Notes: a model not told the origin generated them from the sequence alone. A stretch of DNA of 64,000 nt from Parendozoicomonas haliclonae (GCF_900174585.1 NZ_FWPT01000001.1:124001-188000); one strand, 5' to 3'. Shown: positions 9,295 through 18,441, counted from the first letter of the stretch. Numbers and translations: made by a program.

Positions 9295-10173
9295 TTAACC
9301 TTCCTCGGCCGGTTTGCCCGGCTTACGTCCTAGGGTTATACGATCGTGCCCGGCCAGATCCTGTACCGTGCGGATATCAACAAAACCATTGTCGTGCAGA
9401 ATATCTCTGACCTGTTCACCCTGATGATAACCATGTTCCATCATCAGCCAGCCATCGTCGTTCAAGTAAGCTGGAGACTGTTGGCTGATCAGGCGAATAT
9501 CGTCGAGGCCATCGATACCGGATGTCAGTGCGCTGGCGGGCTCAAAACGGACGTCACCTTCCGCGAGATGAGGATCGTTATCGACGATATAAGGCGGATT
9601 GCTGACAATCAGGTCGAAGCCTTCACCGGCAAAAGCACTGAACCAGTTACTCTCGACAAAGGTCACACGCTCTAGCTGGTTACGCATGGCGTTTCTTTTC
9701 GCCAGAGCAACAGCCTCCGGAATACGGTCGCAGCCATATACCGTCCAGCCCGGGCGCTCTTTAGCCAAAGCAAGAGCGATGGCTCCAGTACCTGTTCCCA
9801 GATCCAAAGCCCTTTGGGGTTTGTGATCACACAGTTCCAAAGCGGTTTCGACCAGATGCTCAGTATCCGGGCGGGGAATCAGGGTGCTGGGTTCAACACT
9901 TAACTCCAGACTCCAGAAGTCTCGAGTACCGGTCAGGTAGGCAACAGGGTGGCCTGCTTTCCGCTGTTCCAACAGGGCAGAAAACTGTTCGAGCTGGTCA
10001 TCAGTCAGTTCGTGTTCCGGCCGTGAGAACAGAAAGCTGCGCTCTTTCTTCAGGATATGGCAGAGCAGCAGCTCAAGATCGAGCCGGGCCGTATCAGACA
10101 CCTGCGCCAGCTCGGAGGAGCGGCGCAGCAGGGCGTCTATACGGTGAGGGTTGTTGAGTGGTGTGTCTGACAT
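9295..10173 (-). CDS. prmC: Peptide chain release factor N5-glutamine methyltransferase
   Basis: PrmC methylates the Gln of the GGQ motif of release factors RF1 and RF2 with S-adenosylmethionine. 292 residues. The helical N-terminal substrate-binding domain includes HPVAYLTGTRDFWSLEL and STLIPRPDTEHLVE. The Rossmann domain has ALDLGTGTGAIALALA (SAM site) and the catalytic VSNPPYIVDNDPHL. It sits directly downstream of its substrate gene prfA with a 10-base gap, the standard prfA-prmC pairing. Confidence 0.96.
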   Translation of the reverse strand: MSDTPLNNPHRIDALLRRSSELAQVSDTARLDLELLLCHILKKERSFLFSRPEHELTDDQLEQFSALLEQRKAGHPVAYLTGTRDFWSLELSVEPSTLIPRPDTEHLVETALELCDHKPQRALDLGTGTGAIALALAKERPGWTVYGCDRIPEAVALAKRNAMRNQLERVTFVESNWFSAFAGEGFDLIVSNPPYIVDNDPHLAEGDVRFEPASALTSGIDGLDDIRLISQQSPAYLNDDGWLMMEHGYHQGEQVRDILHDNGFVDIRTVQDLAGHDRITLGRKPGKPAEEG

Positions 10174-10183
10174 AAACCGGTAA

Positions 10184-11272
10184 TCAGGATTCCTGAGCCA
10201 GAGCCGCCAGCTGATCTGCCTGATACTCGGTCATCAGCGGTTCAATCACCGGGTTCAGGTCGCCTTCCATAACGTCAGGCAGTTTGTAGAGAGTCAGGTT
10301 GATGCGATGATCGGTTACCCGGCCCTGTGGGTAGTTATAGGTACGGATACGCTCGGAGCGGTCACCACTGCCGACCAGACTCTTGCGGGTGTCAGATAGT
10401 TCTTTGGCTGCCGCATCCTGCTGAGCGGTTTTCAAACGTGCATTCAGCAAAGCCATCGCTTTGGCTTTGTTCTTGTGCTGGGAACGTTCGTCCTGGCACT
10501 CAACCACCAGACCGGTTGGCAGGTGGGTGATACGAATGGCAGAGTCGGTGGTGTTAACGTGCTGACCACCGGCACCGGAGGACCGGTAGGTGTCGATACG
10601 CAGGTCTTCCTTGCGGATGTTCACTTCTTCCTGTTCGTCCGGCTCGGCCATAATGGCAACGGTGCAGGCTGAAGTATGGATACGGCCCTGAGATTCGGTC
10701 GCCGGAACCCGTTGTACGCGGTGGGCGCCGGATTCAAACTTCAAACGAGCGTACACATCTTCACCGACCACGCGGGAGATAATTTCTTTGTAGCCGCCGT
10801 GTTCGCCTTCGCTGGCACTGATAACCTCAACCTTCCAGCGTTGGGTTTCTGCATACTTGGAGTACATGCGGAACAGATCGCCGGCAAAGATAGCAGCTTC
10901 GTCACCGCCGGTGCCAGCGCGGACTTCCAGAAACACGTTATGGGCATCGTCCGGGTCTTTCGGCAGCAACAGAATCTGCAGTTCCTGCTCCAGCTCTTCC
11001 AGACGCTTGCCGCCTTCGGCAATTTCTTCTTCCGCCAGTTCTTTCATATCCTCATCGCCATCTTCGAGCATGGCGCGGGCTTCTTCGAGGTCTTCTTGGG
11101 TCTGGCGGAACGCGTTATAGCACTGGGTCACTTCCTCAAGTTCGGAGTATTCCTTGGAGAATTTGCGGAACTTGTCCTGGTCGCCAATCACTTCCGGGTC
11201 ACTGAGCAGAGCGCCAAGTTCTTCAAAACGATCAGCCAGACTATCGAGCCGGTGGAGCAGTGATTCTTTCAT
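10184..11272 (-). CDS. prfA: Peptide chain release factor 1
   Basis: RF1 reads UAA and UAG and triggers peptidyl-tRNA hydrolysis. It carries [15 protein letters not shown] (PAT is the stop-codon-recognition tripeptide) and [15 protein letters not shown] (GGQ catalytic loop, methylated by PrmC). A TTG at 11290 would add six residues. I chose the ATG at 11272 because [12 protein letters not shown] matches the usual RF1 start, giving 362 residues. No strong Shine-Dalgarno is visible, and the gene is preceded by a structured intergenic element. It is probably co-transcribed from hemA. Confidence 0.95.
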   Translation of the reverse strand: MKESLLHRLDSLADRFEELGALLSDPEVIGDQDKFRKFSKEYSELEEVTQCYNAFRQTQEDLEEARAMLEDGDEDMKELAEEEIAEGGKRLEELEQELQILLLPKDPDDAHNVFLEVRAGTGGDEAAIFAGDLFRMYSKYAETQRWKVEVISASEGEHGGYKEIISRVVGEDVYARLKFESGAHRVQRVPATESQGRIHTSACTVAIMAEPDEQEEVNIRKEDLRIDTYRSSGAGGQHVNTTDSAIRITHLPTGLVVECQDERSQHKNKAKAMALLNARLKTAQQDAAAKELSDTRKSLVGSGDRSERIRTYNYPQGRVTDHRINLTLYKLPDVMEGDLNPVIEPLMTEYQADQLAALAQES

Positions 11273-11355
11273 ACAGTCGGTTGGTGCCAAAGATAAGGAC
11301 GGTGATTTGAGGGGGTAATCATACCCTGAATTTCAGGCCATGTGATGTGTGGTTA

Positions 11356-11461
11356 ACAGCCGGTTAATGATTGCTGCCTCCCACCTCGCAGTGCTGTCCT
11401 GCACTGGGAGGTTCTCAGGCCATCCCTGGCCTTTGGAGTCAGCAGTCATTAACCGGCCTGT
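11356..11461 (-). repeat. Two-hairpin intergenic element, copy A
   Basis: Outer arms 11356-11376 and 11440-11461 are complementary over 21 bases with one mismatch and one extra base. They enclose hairpin CAGTGC/GCACTG (11389-11394, 11401-11406) and hairpin AGGCCA/TGGCCT (11417-11422, 11427-11432). A CCTCCC/GGGAGG pairing (11377-11382, 11406-11411) may extend the first. Read on minus, in the sense of hemA-prfA transcription, the loops are GGGA and AGGACA. Copies B and C share the plan and the constant segments CCAAAGG and GGGA..AGCA. It fills most of the hemA-prfA gap, so it may be an RNA element or a mobile palindromic repeat. Confidence 0.8.
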
Positions 11462-11473
11462 TGGGAGTAGGGG

Positions 11474-12721
11474 TTAATCCTGCGTCAGCAGTTCGCGAGC
11501 CCAGTCCAGTTTAGTGGTTTCACCATTCTCGCCCGCTTTTCGCAACTGAACACAAGGCGTGTGGATAAGCTTGTTGGTCAGGCCGCGAGCCAGTTGCTGG
11601 AGAACCTGTTCCGGTGCTTTGCCGTTTTCCAACATCTTAAGCGCTTTCTGGAGTTCCTGAGCCTGAATCTCTTGTGCCTGTTCCCGGTAGTGGCGCACCA
11701 CATCGACGGCATCCAGGGAGCGCATCAGAGCGAGGAAGTTTTCTGCGCCTTTGACGATAAGTTGTTCGGCTTCCTGGGCGGCTTCCTGACGACTGCGAAC
11801 ATTGTCTTCGATAACAGCTTTCAGATCGTCCACCGAGTAGAGGTAGACGTCTGCCAGATCGCCGACTTCCGGTTCGATATCTCTTGGTACGGCAATATCG
11901 ACCATAAACATCGGGCTGTGGCGGCGGGCTTTCAGTGCTCGTTCTACGGCACCCTTGCCGAGAATTGGCAGCTGACTGGCGGTGGAGGCGATTACGATAT
12001 CAGCCCGATGGAGGTATTCGGGGATATCAGCTAGCAGGATGGCTTCAGCGTTGTATTTGTCCGCCAGATTCAGAGCGCGTTCCAGCGTCCGGTTGGCGAT
12101 GACGATTTTGCCGATACCCTGTTCACGAAGGTGTTGGGCCACCAGTTCTATGGTTTCCCCGGCGCCAACCAGCAAAGCAGTGTTGTCCTTCAGGTTGGCG
12201 AAGATCTGTTTGGCCAGGCTGACAGCAGCAAAGGCTACGGAAACCGGGTTCTCGCCAATGGCTGTCTGGGTGCGAACGGTTTTTGCGGTGGTGAAAACGT
12301 TCTGGAACATCCGGCTCAGCGGGCCGTGGATGGAACCGGCTTCCTGAGCAACCGCATAGGTGGACTTCATCTGCCCCAGAATCTGTGGCTCTCCCAGAAC
12401 CAGAGAGTCCAGGCCGCAGGCGACCCGCATGATATGGCGGATCGCTTCCTGCCCTTCATGGCTGTAAGCATGCTCATGAAGCATTTCATAATCGGCGCGA
12501 TGAAACTGTCCCAGCCAGGCAATAATGGCGGGGGATTCTGTTTCGCCGTAGAGATAGACCTCAGTCCTGTTACAGGTCGAGAGAATGGCGGCTTCCTGCA
12601 CGCCTTGCAGCTGCTGGATATCCTGCAGGGCCGGAATCTGCTGCTCAGGGGTAAAAGAAACTGTTTCTCTGAGGCTGACCGGAGCTGTCCGGTGATTAAT
12701 GCCAACTGCGAGAAATCCCAT
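11474..12721 (-). CDS. hemA: Glutamyl-tRNA reductase
   Basis: HemA reduces glutamyl-tRNA(Glu) to glutamate-1-semialdehyde, the first step of C5 tetrapyrrole synthesis. 415 residues. Motifs in order: [26 protein letters not shown] (catalytic Cys about residue 50), [18 protein letters not shown], the NADPH site [14 protein letters not shown], and the helical dimerisation domain from about 310. It heads the hemA-prfA-prmC-moeB run and diverges from the TPR lipoprotein-lolB operon, a conserved gammaproteobacterial layout. It works upstream of HemH in this window. Confidence 0.97.
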   Translation of the reverse strand: MGFLAVGINHRTAPVSLRETVSFTPEQQIPALQDIQQLQGVQEAAILSTCNRTEVYLYGETESPAIIAWLGQFHRADYEMLHEHAYSHEGQEAIRHIMRVACGLDSLVLGEPQILGQMKSTYAVAQEAGSIHGPLSRMFQNVFTTAKTVRTQTAIGENPVSVAFAAVSLAKQIFANLKDNTALLVGAGETIELVAQHLREQGIGKIVIANRTLERALNLADKYNAEAILLADIPEYLHRADIVIASTASQLPILGKGAVERALKARRHSPMFMVDIAVPRDIEPEVGDLADVYLYSVDDLKAVIEDNVRSRQEAAQEAEQLIVKGAENFLALMRSLDAVDVVRHYREQAQEIQAQELQKALKMLENGKAPEQVLQQLARGLTNKLIHTPCVQLRKAGENGETTKLDWARELLTQD

Positions 12722-13073
12722 AACCTACCATAGTATCTGCCCGGTCGTTCGTGTCATTGCACGATCTTGGGCTTTGTTTATATAGCCTTTTCAGAAAAAC
12801 AACTACAAAAGGAAGCCGTTCTGAAACATCCCTGAAAGACGCAGCTGCATGACAAGCGATGTTAAGAGCTTTTTTTACGTCTGTCATAATCAAATAAAAA
12901 TACAGCCGAGTGCTGGCTGCCGGGAAGAATTGTCCTATGTATGTGTAATGACTGCAAATTTAGGGTGTGTTCTCAGTTAAACCTGCGGAGGTCGATGCTT
13001 CATTGAGAAGGCCCCCTAGGCTGTGTCATTATGAATTTCTTCTGCACATGAATGTGAGAACAAGCGCAATAAT
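12722..13073. promoter_or_regulatory. Divergent promoter region hemA / TPR lipoprotein
   Basis: A 352-base gap between divergent genes with no convincing gene in it. It contains AT-rich patches (GTTTATATAGCC at about 12777-12788, AATCAAATAAAAATAC at about 12889-12904) that could hold -10 boxes for each direction. I could not fix a confident -35/-10 pair. The two-hairpin element seen elsewhere is absent here. Confidence 0.45.
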
Positions 13074-14894
13074 ATGGCGGATCAAACCGTGAGCCTTACC
13101 CCATTGTTTTGTGGATGGACGAAAAAACTCTCCGTTCGGGCTGTTTCTGCCCTGACGGTTATGGCGCTGCTTGGTGGTTGTTCCACGCTGGAGAGCCATA
13201 TGAGCCAGCTGGCTGCTGCCAGTAAAACAGACGCTAAGGCGGCTCCGGTGGCTAAGTCCGCCACTGTGCAGAGTGAGCTGCCCCCGGCCGATTTTGAACC
13301 GGATACCCTCTACGATCTGCTGGTTGCCGAGATGGCAGCGTATGAGCAGCGTCTCGATCTGACCCTTGGTAACTACCTCCAGCAGGCCCATAAAACTCAG
13401 GATCCGGGTCTGGCTGAGCGCGCCTATAGCGTAGCTTCTGTGGTGAATTCCCGTCAGGCAGCAGGTGATGCCGCCCGCTTGTGGCTGCAGGTGGATGCCG
13501 GTAATCCCAATGCGATTCGGGCCAATGCGGTTGAGCAGGTACTGAATGGCGATGTTGAAAGTGCCATTCCCGCGTTTGTAAAAGTTAAGGAGCAGGGCGG
13601 CGAAGCACCGTTTTTGCTGCTGGCTGTGCAGTCGGCCCGTGTCTCCGAAGAGATTCGGGATAGTTTGATCAATCAGTTCCGTGGTTTTGAAAAGCGCTGG
13701 CCGGATGATATTACCGTCCAGATCGGTCTGGCGATCCTGCTACAGCAACAGGGTGACCTGGACGCGGCTCTGGAGCAGGCCAGCTCTATCAAGGCTGAAG
13801 GTGGCCAAGAAGCGACCGTAACGCGCATCCGGGCTCAGCTGCTGGATGAACTGGAACGCCCTCAGCAGGCTCTGAGCCTTCTGCGTTCCGGGTTGGAAAC
13901 CTTTCCGAATGATCCACGTATGCGCCTGTTGTTTGGTCGCCTGCTGGTGAAAAGTGGTGATCTGACCGGTGCCCAGCGTGAGTTTGAGATCCTGGTGGCT
14001 CAGCAGCCTCACAACCCTGACCTCCTTGCCTCTGTGGGGTTGATTGCCATGGAGAATGGCATGCCAGGTCAGGCCGGCTTCTATTTTCATCGGCTGAGTA
14101 AATTTAAAGGGCGTGCCGATGAGGCGCACTACAATCTGGGGCGGGTGGCGCAGCAGATGGATGACTGGAAAGAAGGTCGTAAACACCTTCTCAAGGTTAA
14201 GCCAGGTGGTTATTTTGTTGCTTCCTATGCTGCCCTGACCCGAATGCTTTCGGATCATGAACAGTGGTCTGTAGCCCGTCAGGATCTGGAAAAGGCCCGG
14301 GCAGCACATCCCGAGTTCGCGCCACGTTTGTATATGGTAGAAGGCGAGATTCTTCAGGAACAGCGTAGTTACGATCAGGCTGCCCATGTTTATGATAAAG
14401 CGCTGGCGTTGTATCCGGACGATGCCAACCTGCTGTATTCACGAGCCATGCTGGCGGAACGGATGGATGACCTCGGCCGTCTGGAGTCCGATCTGCGCAA
14501 AATCATCCAGAAAGATCCTGAAAATGCTGCGGCTTTGAACGCTCTGGGTTACACATTGGCCGATCGCACCAAACGTTACAGCGAAGCCCGGGAGCTGATC
14601 GACAAAGCTTATCAATTGAGATCGGATGACCCGTCCATTATCGACAGCATGGGCTGGGTTGAGTTTCGTCTTGGGAACTACCCGGAGGCCGAGCAATATC
14701 TGCGCCGTGCCTATTCTCTGTTCAAGGAAGATGACGCCGGTATAGCCGAAGTGGCAGCCCACCTTGGTGAGGTGCTTTGGGTTCAGGGCAAGCAGGATGA
14801 AGCCCGTGCCGTTTGGAATAAGGCGCTGGAATATCAGTCGGATGATGAAATCCTGAAATCCACTATTGAACGCCTGCAGGCTGCCGACGAGTAA
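13074..14894 (+). CDS. Tetratricopeptide-repeat lipoprotein
   Basis: 606 residues. A long n-region and hydrophobic stretch end in lipobox LLGGC (Cys about 36), so this should be a lipid-anchored envelope protein. From about residue 70 it is almost entirely helical, with TPR-type 34-residue repeats. Recognisable units include YDQAAHVYDKALALYPDDANLLYSRA, NAAALNALGYTLADRTKRYSEARELIDKAYQL and YPEAEQYLRRAYSL. It corresponds to the TPR protein encoded upstream of lolB in pseudomonads. It overlaps lolB (TAATG), so the two are coupled. TPR arrays bind proteins; a role in outer-membrane lipoprotein or envelope assembly is suggested only by that partner. Confidence 0.88.
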   Translation: MADQTVSLTPLFCGWTKKLSVRAVSALTVMALLGGCSTLESHMSQLAAASKTDAKAAPVAKSATVQSELPPADFEPDTLYDLLVAEMAAYEQRLDLTLGNYLQQAHKTQDPGLAERAYSVASVVNSRQAAGDAARLWLQVDAGNPNAIRANAVEQVLNGDVESAIPAFVKVKEQGGEAPFLLLAVQSARVSEEIRDSLINQFRGFEKRWPDDITVQIGLAILLQQQGDLDAALEQASSIKAEGGQEATVTRIRAQLLDELERPQQALSLLRSGLETFPNDPRMRLLFGRLLVKSGDLTGAQREFEILVAQQPHNPDLLASVGLIAMENGMPGQAGFYFHRLSKFKGRADEAHYNLGRVAQQMDDWKEGRKHLLKVKPGGYFVASYAALTRMLSDHEQWSVARQDLEKARAAHPEFAPRLYMVEGEILQEQRSYDQAAHVYDKALALYPDDANLLYSRAMLAERMDDLGRLESDLRKIIQKDPENAAALNALGYTLADRTKRYSEARELIDKAYQLRSDDPSIIDSMGWVEFRLGNYPEAEQYLRRAYSLFKEDDAGIAEVAAHLGEVLWVQGKQDEARAVWNKALEYQSDDEILKSTIERLQAADE

Positions 14895-15580
14895 TGACTC
14901 ATCGGAACGGAATGGATCTCATGCAGTTATTTGGAAATCTGGTGCGTAAACGTCTTCCTGTTGTCGCAGTTTTGAGCCTGTTATTTCTGGCTGGCTGTGC
15001 GTCGAACCAGCGTATCACTCCGGCTCCGGACAAGCCTTTGTCCAATGCTGAGCTGGAACAGGCCTGGCAGCATAATCTGGCACAGGCCCGCAAGGTGGAC
15101 AGCTGGCATGTCAGTGGCCGTGCCGGGGTGAAGACGCCTCAGCAGTCTGGTGCCGTGACCATCAGCTGGGATCGAAGCCCGGAAACTTTCTCCATTTATA
15201 TGACCGGTCCGCTCGGGCAGACTCTTGCCCGGCTGGAAGGGCAGGGCAAAGACGGGGACTACCATCGGGTATCACTGGATGTTCCCGGTAATGAACCGGT
15301 TGTCTCTGGCTCTGCTGAACAGCTGCTCTATCTGCAGACGGGCTGGATGTTGCCCTTTACCTCCCTCGATTACTGGATGCGCGGTATGCCGGCCCCCGGT
15401 AATGACTATGTACGAGTGCTGAATGAACGAGGCTATCTGGCAGAGCTACATCAGAATGGCTGGAAGGTCAGTTACGGCAGTTATCGGGATGTGAGTGGTG
15501 TTCAGCTGCCAGAAAAGGTAAGGGCTACCCGTGAAGGGGTTGCGGTGATTCTCTCGATAAAAGAGTGGGAATTGCCCTGA
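14894..15580 (+). CDS. lolB: Outer-membrane lipoprotein receptor LolB
   Basis: LolB accepts lipoproteins from periplasmic LolA and inserts them in the outer membrane. 228 residues with lipobox FLAGC (Cys about 35), then the LolB body: VDSWHVSGRAGVKTPQQSGAVTISWDR, FSIYMTGPLGQTLARLEG and QTGWMLPFTSLDYWMRG. The protruding hydrophobic loop typical of LolB falls in the ISWDRSPETFSIYM region. The start overlaps the TPR gene stop; M7 (14912) is an alternative. In most relatives ispE follows immediately. Here only about 250 bases separate lolB from tRNA-Gln and no ispE frame is present. Confidence 0.93.
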   Translation: MTHRNGMDLMQLFGNLVRKRLPVVAVLSLLFLAGCASNQRITPAPDKPLSNAELEQAWQHNLAQARKVDSWHVSGRAGVKTPQQSGAVTISWDRSPETFSIYMTGPLGQTLARLEGQGKDGDYHRVSLDVPGNEPVVSGSAEQLLYLQTGWMLPFTSLDYWMRGMPAPGNDYVRVLNERGYLAELHQNGWKVSYGSYRDVSGVQLPEKVRATREGVAVILSIKEWELP

Positions 15581-15593
15581 ATCAAATCCCGAT

Positions 15594-15622
15594 TTGACAG
15601 CTGGAAGTATCCTCAGTAGAGT
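15594..15622 (+). promoter_or_regulatory. Sigma70-type promoter upstream of tRNA-Gln
   Basis: A perfect -35 TTGACA (15594-15599), a 17-base spacer and TAGAGT (15617-15622) are followed by a GC-rich discriminator, typical of stable-RNA promoters. Transcription would start near 15629, about 200 bases before the tRNA. The predicted leader has a possible long-range stem (CGGGAGAC near 15635 with GTCTCCTG near 15703) and a T6 run at about 15790. It may therefore encode a small RNA or be a long tRNA leader. No open frame in it looks real. Confidence 0.65.
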
Positions 15623-15831
15623 AGCGCCGCCTTCGGGAGACAGGCTCTTCCGAATAGCTGCGAGATTGAACCTCCTGACTCTGTGTTCATCTTTGCAGGT
15701 CTCCTGCGGGTTGCAGAGCTCTTGGATGTCGGTGTATCTTCCAGCATTCGGGTGTGAAGTTAATAATAAGGCTGGTTAACAGTCGCAGCTTTTTTAACGC
15801 ATACTTTGTATGTCGTTGAAGCTAAAGTCGT

Positions 15832-15906
15832 TGGGGTGTCGCCAAGCGGTAAGGCAACGGGTTTTGATCCCGTCATGCGCAGGTTCGAATCCTGCCACCC
15901 CAGCCA
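15832..15906 (+). tRNA. tRNA-Gln (anticodon TTG)
   Basis: A 75-base cloverleaf including encoded CCA. The acceptor stem TGGGGTG pairs with CACCCCA and the discriminator base is G. The anticodon stem ACGGG/CCCGT encloses loop TTTTGAT with anticodon TTG at 15864-15866. The T-loop is GTTCGAATC. It lies between lolB and prs, the usual site of tRNA-Gln in related genomes. Confidence 0.97.
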
Positions 15907-15993
15907 TATTCTGCACACGCCTCGTTATTTCTTCTTAAGAAAGTCCCGGAAGCTTAGCCTAATTCACCCACGCAATGATCCAAGGTATCTGTC

Positions 15994-16935
15994 GTGTCAA
16001 AAATGATGGTGTTCGCTGGGAACTCTAACCCGGAACTTGTTCAAAAAGTTGTTGACCATCTGCATATTCCCCTGGGCAAGGCTTCTGTAGGCCGTTTCAG
16101 CGATGGTGAAATCGCCGTTGAAATTCAGGAAAATGTTCGCGGTAAAGACGTTTTCATTATCCAGTCCACCTGTGCTCCTACCAACGACAACCTGATGGAA
16201 ATGCTGGTTATGGCTGACGCAATGCGTCGTTCATCTGCCCAGCGTGTGACTGCCGTTGTTCCTTACTTCGGTTATGCCCGTCAGGATCGTCGCCCACGTT
16301 CTTCCCGTGTGCCTATCAGCGCCAAGGTTGTTGCAGATATGATCGCCAGCGTTGGTATCGATCGTGTACTGACCGTCGACCTGCACGCGGATCAGATTCA
16401 GGGCTTCTTCGATATTCCTGTTGATAACATCTACGGTTCCCCGGTTCTGCTGGACGATATCGAGCGTCAGGGCTTCGAGAACACCATGGTCGTTTCTCCT
16501 GACCACGGTGGTGTAGTGCGTGCACGTGCCTTCGCCAAGCATCTGAACACTGATCTGGCGATCATCGACAAGCGTCGTCCTGAAGCCAACCGTGCGGAAG
16601 TGATGAACATCATCGGTGATGTTGAAGGTCGTACCTGTATCCTGGTTGACGATATGGTCGATACTGCCGGCACCCTGTGCATGGCGGCCAAGGCTCTGAA
16701 GGCTAAAGGCGCAATCAAGGTTGTGGCCTATGCTTCTCACCCGGTTCTGTCCGGTCGTGCCATGGAAAATCTGACTAACTCCGAGCTGGATGAGCTGGTT
16801 ATCACCAACACTATCCCGCTGAGCCCGGCTGCCAAGGCGATCGACAAGATCCGTGCCTTGGACATGTCTCCTCTGATTGCTGAGTCTGTACGTCGTATCA
16901 GCAATGCAGAGTCCATCAGCGCAATGTTCCGTTAA
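15994..16935 (+). CDS. prs: Ribose-phosphate pyrophosphokinase
   Basis: PRPP synthetase transfers pyrophosphate from ATP to ribose-5-phosphate, feeding purine, pyrimidine, NAD, His and Trp synthesis. 313 residues, the usual size. It has [20 protein letters not shown] (ATP/flexible loop), [19 protein letters not shown] (metal and catalytic loop) and the PRPP-binding [12 protein letters not shown]. The start is GTG ([15 protein letters not shown]); the internal ATGs would remove the conserved N-terminal strand less neatly. A clear terminator follows. Confidence 0.97.
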   Translation: MSKMMVFAGNSNPELVQKVVDHLHIPLGKASVGRFSDGEIAVEIQENVRGKDVFIIQSTCAPTNDNLMEMLVMADAMRRSSAQRVTAVVPYFGYARQDRRPRSSRVPISAKVVADMIASVGIDRVLTVDLHADQIQGFFDIPVDNIYGSPVLLDDIERQGFENTMVVSPDHGGVVRARAFAKHLNTDLAIIDKRRPEANRAEVMNIIGDVEGRTCILVDDMVDTAGTLCMAAKALKAKGAIKVVAYASHPVLSGRAMENLTNSELDELVITNTIPLSPAAKAIDKIRALDMSPLIAESVRRISNAESISAMFR

Positions 16936-16981
16936 TCACGGTGCGCTGATCCGCAGCTGATCCTCATGATCGGCCATCAAG

Positions 16982-17008
16982 AGCCCGCTTTTTGCGGGCT
17001 TTTGTTTA
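16982..17008 (+). terminator. Terminator after prs
   Basis: A 7-bp GC-rich stem AGCCCGC/GCGGGCT with a T5 loop is followed by TTTTGTTTATTT, ending prs transcription just before the rplY promoter. Confidence 0.9.
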
Positions 17009-17009
17009 T

Positions 17010-17038
17010 TTGTCAAAAGACGGCTCTGCCGTTATTAT
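17010..17038 (+). promoter_or_regulatory. Sigma70-type promoter for rplY-pth
   Basis: TTGTCA (17010-17015), a 17-base spacer and TATTAT (17033-17038). It follows the prs terminator and precedes rplY by about 100 bases, so rplY and pth form their own transcript. A palindromic ACGGC..GCCGT lies within the spacer. Confidence 0.7.
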
Positions 17039-17136
17039 ACGCCGCTTGTTTTTGGGCTGATCTGGTCGCGGTTCAGCCCCCACCACTCTCAGGATGAATC
17101 CAAGATCTGTCCGAGAGTTAACCTTTGGAGACTATT

Positions 17137-17760
17137 ATGTCCGATTTTACTCTGAACGCTGTAGCGCGTAAGGACGTAGGGAAAGGTGCGAGCCGCCGCC
17201 TGCGCCACGCTGACCTGGTACCTGGCATCGTTTACGGTGGTGAAACTGCTCCTGTGCAGATCACTGTCGAAGGCCGTGCAGTACGTAAGTCTCTGGAAGC
17301 TGAAGCTTTCTACTCTTCCATCGTTACCCTGGTAGTTGATGGCAAGAACCAGAAGGCCCTGCTGAAGGACGTACAGCGTCATCCAGCTACTGGCGCAGCC
17401 ATGCACCTGGACTTCCTGCGTGTTGATGCTGACCACGAAATCACCACCAACGTACCTTTCCACTTCCTCAACGAAGAAACCTCCGTTGGCGTGAAGGCTG
17501 GTGGTGTTGTTGTTCACAACCTGCAGGACGTAGAAGTACGTTGTCTGCCTGCTGATCTGCCAGAATTCATCGCTATCGATATGGCTGAAGTTGAACTGGG
17601 TGGTTCCGTACACCTGTCCGACATCACCGTACCTGCCGGCGTTGTTCTGACTCAGCTGGCTCACGGCGAAGAACACGATCTGCCAGTAGTAAGCATCAAC
17701 GCAACCCGCGCTGGTGTTGAAGAAGAAGCTTCTGAAGAAGAAGCTGGCGACGAAGAGTAA
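17137..17760 (+). CDS. rplY: 50S ribosomal protein L25 (general stress protein Ctc)
   Basis: L25 of the long Ctc type binds 5S rRNA. 207 residues from the ATG at 17137, which has GGAG 6 bases upstream; a TTG 12 bases earlier was rejected. The N-terminal 5S-binding domain reads RKDVGKGASRRLRHADLVPGIVYGG. The C-terminal TL5-like beta domain includes VPFHFLNEETSVGVKAGG and HLSDITVPAGV, then an acidic tail (EEEASEEEAGDEE). Promoter and gene order prs-rplY-pth fit its usual context. Confidence 0.96.
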   Translation: MSDFTLNAVARKDVGKGASRRLRHADLVPGIVYGGETAPVQITVEGRAVRKSLEAEAFYSSIVTLVVDGKNQKALLKDVQRHPATGAAMHLDFLRVDADHEITTNVPFHFLNEETSVGVKAGGVVVHNLQDVEVRCLPADLPEFIAIDMAEVELGGSVHLSDITVPAGVVLTQLAHGEEHDLPVVSINATRAGVEEEASEEEAGDEE

Positions 17761-17803
17761 TCTTCATTAGATAAACTGATATCTGGCGTTGGGAAGGACT
17801 CTC

Positions 17804-18406
17804 ATGACCAAGGCGGCAAACGCTTCCATTGAGTTAATCGTTGGCCTGGGTAACCCAGGTCGCGAGTATGAGGAAACCCGCCATAACGCCGGTGTCTGGT
17901 TTATCGAAGAGCTGGCCCGCGCCTGCGGAGCCACTCTTCAGCCCGAGAAGAAATTCCATGGGCTGACAGCCCGGATATCCTTGCATGGCAAGGATATCCG
18001 TCTCCTCTATCCCACTACGTTTATGAACAAGAGTGGGCTTGCGGTGGCAGCTATTGCCAATTTCTACCGCATCTCTCCTGAACAGATTCTTGTGGCTCAT
18101 GATGAGCTGGATATTCCCGTGGGTACTGCGCGCCTGAAGCAGGGCGGTGGTCATGGTGGCCATAATGGCTTACGTGACATTATCAGCAGCCTCGGCAACA
18201 ACAAGAACTTCCATCGTCTGCGTATCGGTATCGACCACCCTGGCAATGCCAAACTGGTGTCCGGCTATGTGTTGAGCAAGCCTTCCATTGAAGACCGTCG
18301 TAAGATCAACGAAGCCGTTGATGAGGCCACCTATGTGATGCCTGAGCTTCTGAATGGTTCAATGGCGAAGGCGATTCAGCAGCTGCATACCTTTACTGCC
18401 AAGTAA
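17804..18406 (+). CDS. pth: Peptidyl-tRNA hydrolase
   Basis: Pth frees tRNA from peptidyl-tRNAs dropped by ribosomes. The ATG at 17804 has GGAAGG 8 bases upstream and gives 200 residues; an upstream start five codons earlier is unlikely. Conserved segments: [20 protein letters not shown] (with the catalytic His), PTTFMNKSG (substrate Asn), HDELDIPVG (active-site Asp) and [13 protein letters not shown]. ychF, normally next, is displaced to 29.9 kb by an 11.5-kb block. A structured element lies just beyond the stop. Confidence 0.96.
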   Translation: MTKAANASIELIVGLGNPGREYEETRHNAGVWFIEELARACGATLQPEKKFHGLTARISLHGKDIRLLYPTTFMNKSGLAVAAIANFYRISPEQILVAHDELDIPVGTARLKQGGGHGGHNGLRDIISSLGNNKNFHRLRIGIDHPGNAKLVSGYVLSKPSIEDRRKINEAVDEATYVMPELLNGSMAKAIQQLHTFTAK

Positions 18407-18441
18407 TCTTTTTATTGGAGCTGAGTTTTCTAACCGTTCCC

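Noticed and set aside
12696-12893. 65-residue minus-strand frame upstream of hemA
   Set aside because: It overlaps the hemA start and the divergent promoter region and has no recognisable features.
15594-15779. Frame containing AARLNLL, faintly like the IspE start PAPAKLNLFL
   Set aside because: Only a few residues agree, nothing after it matches IspE, and the frame starts inside a strong promoter.
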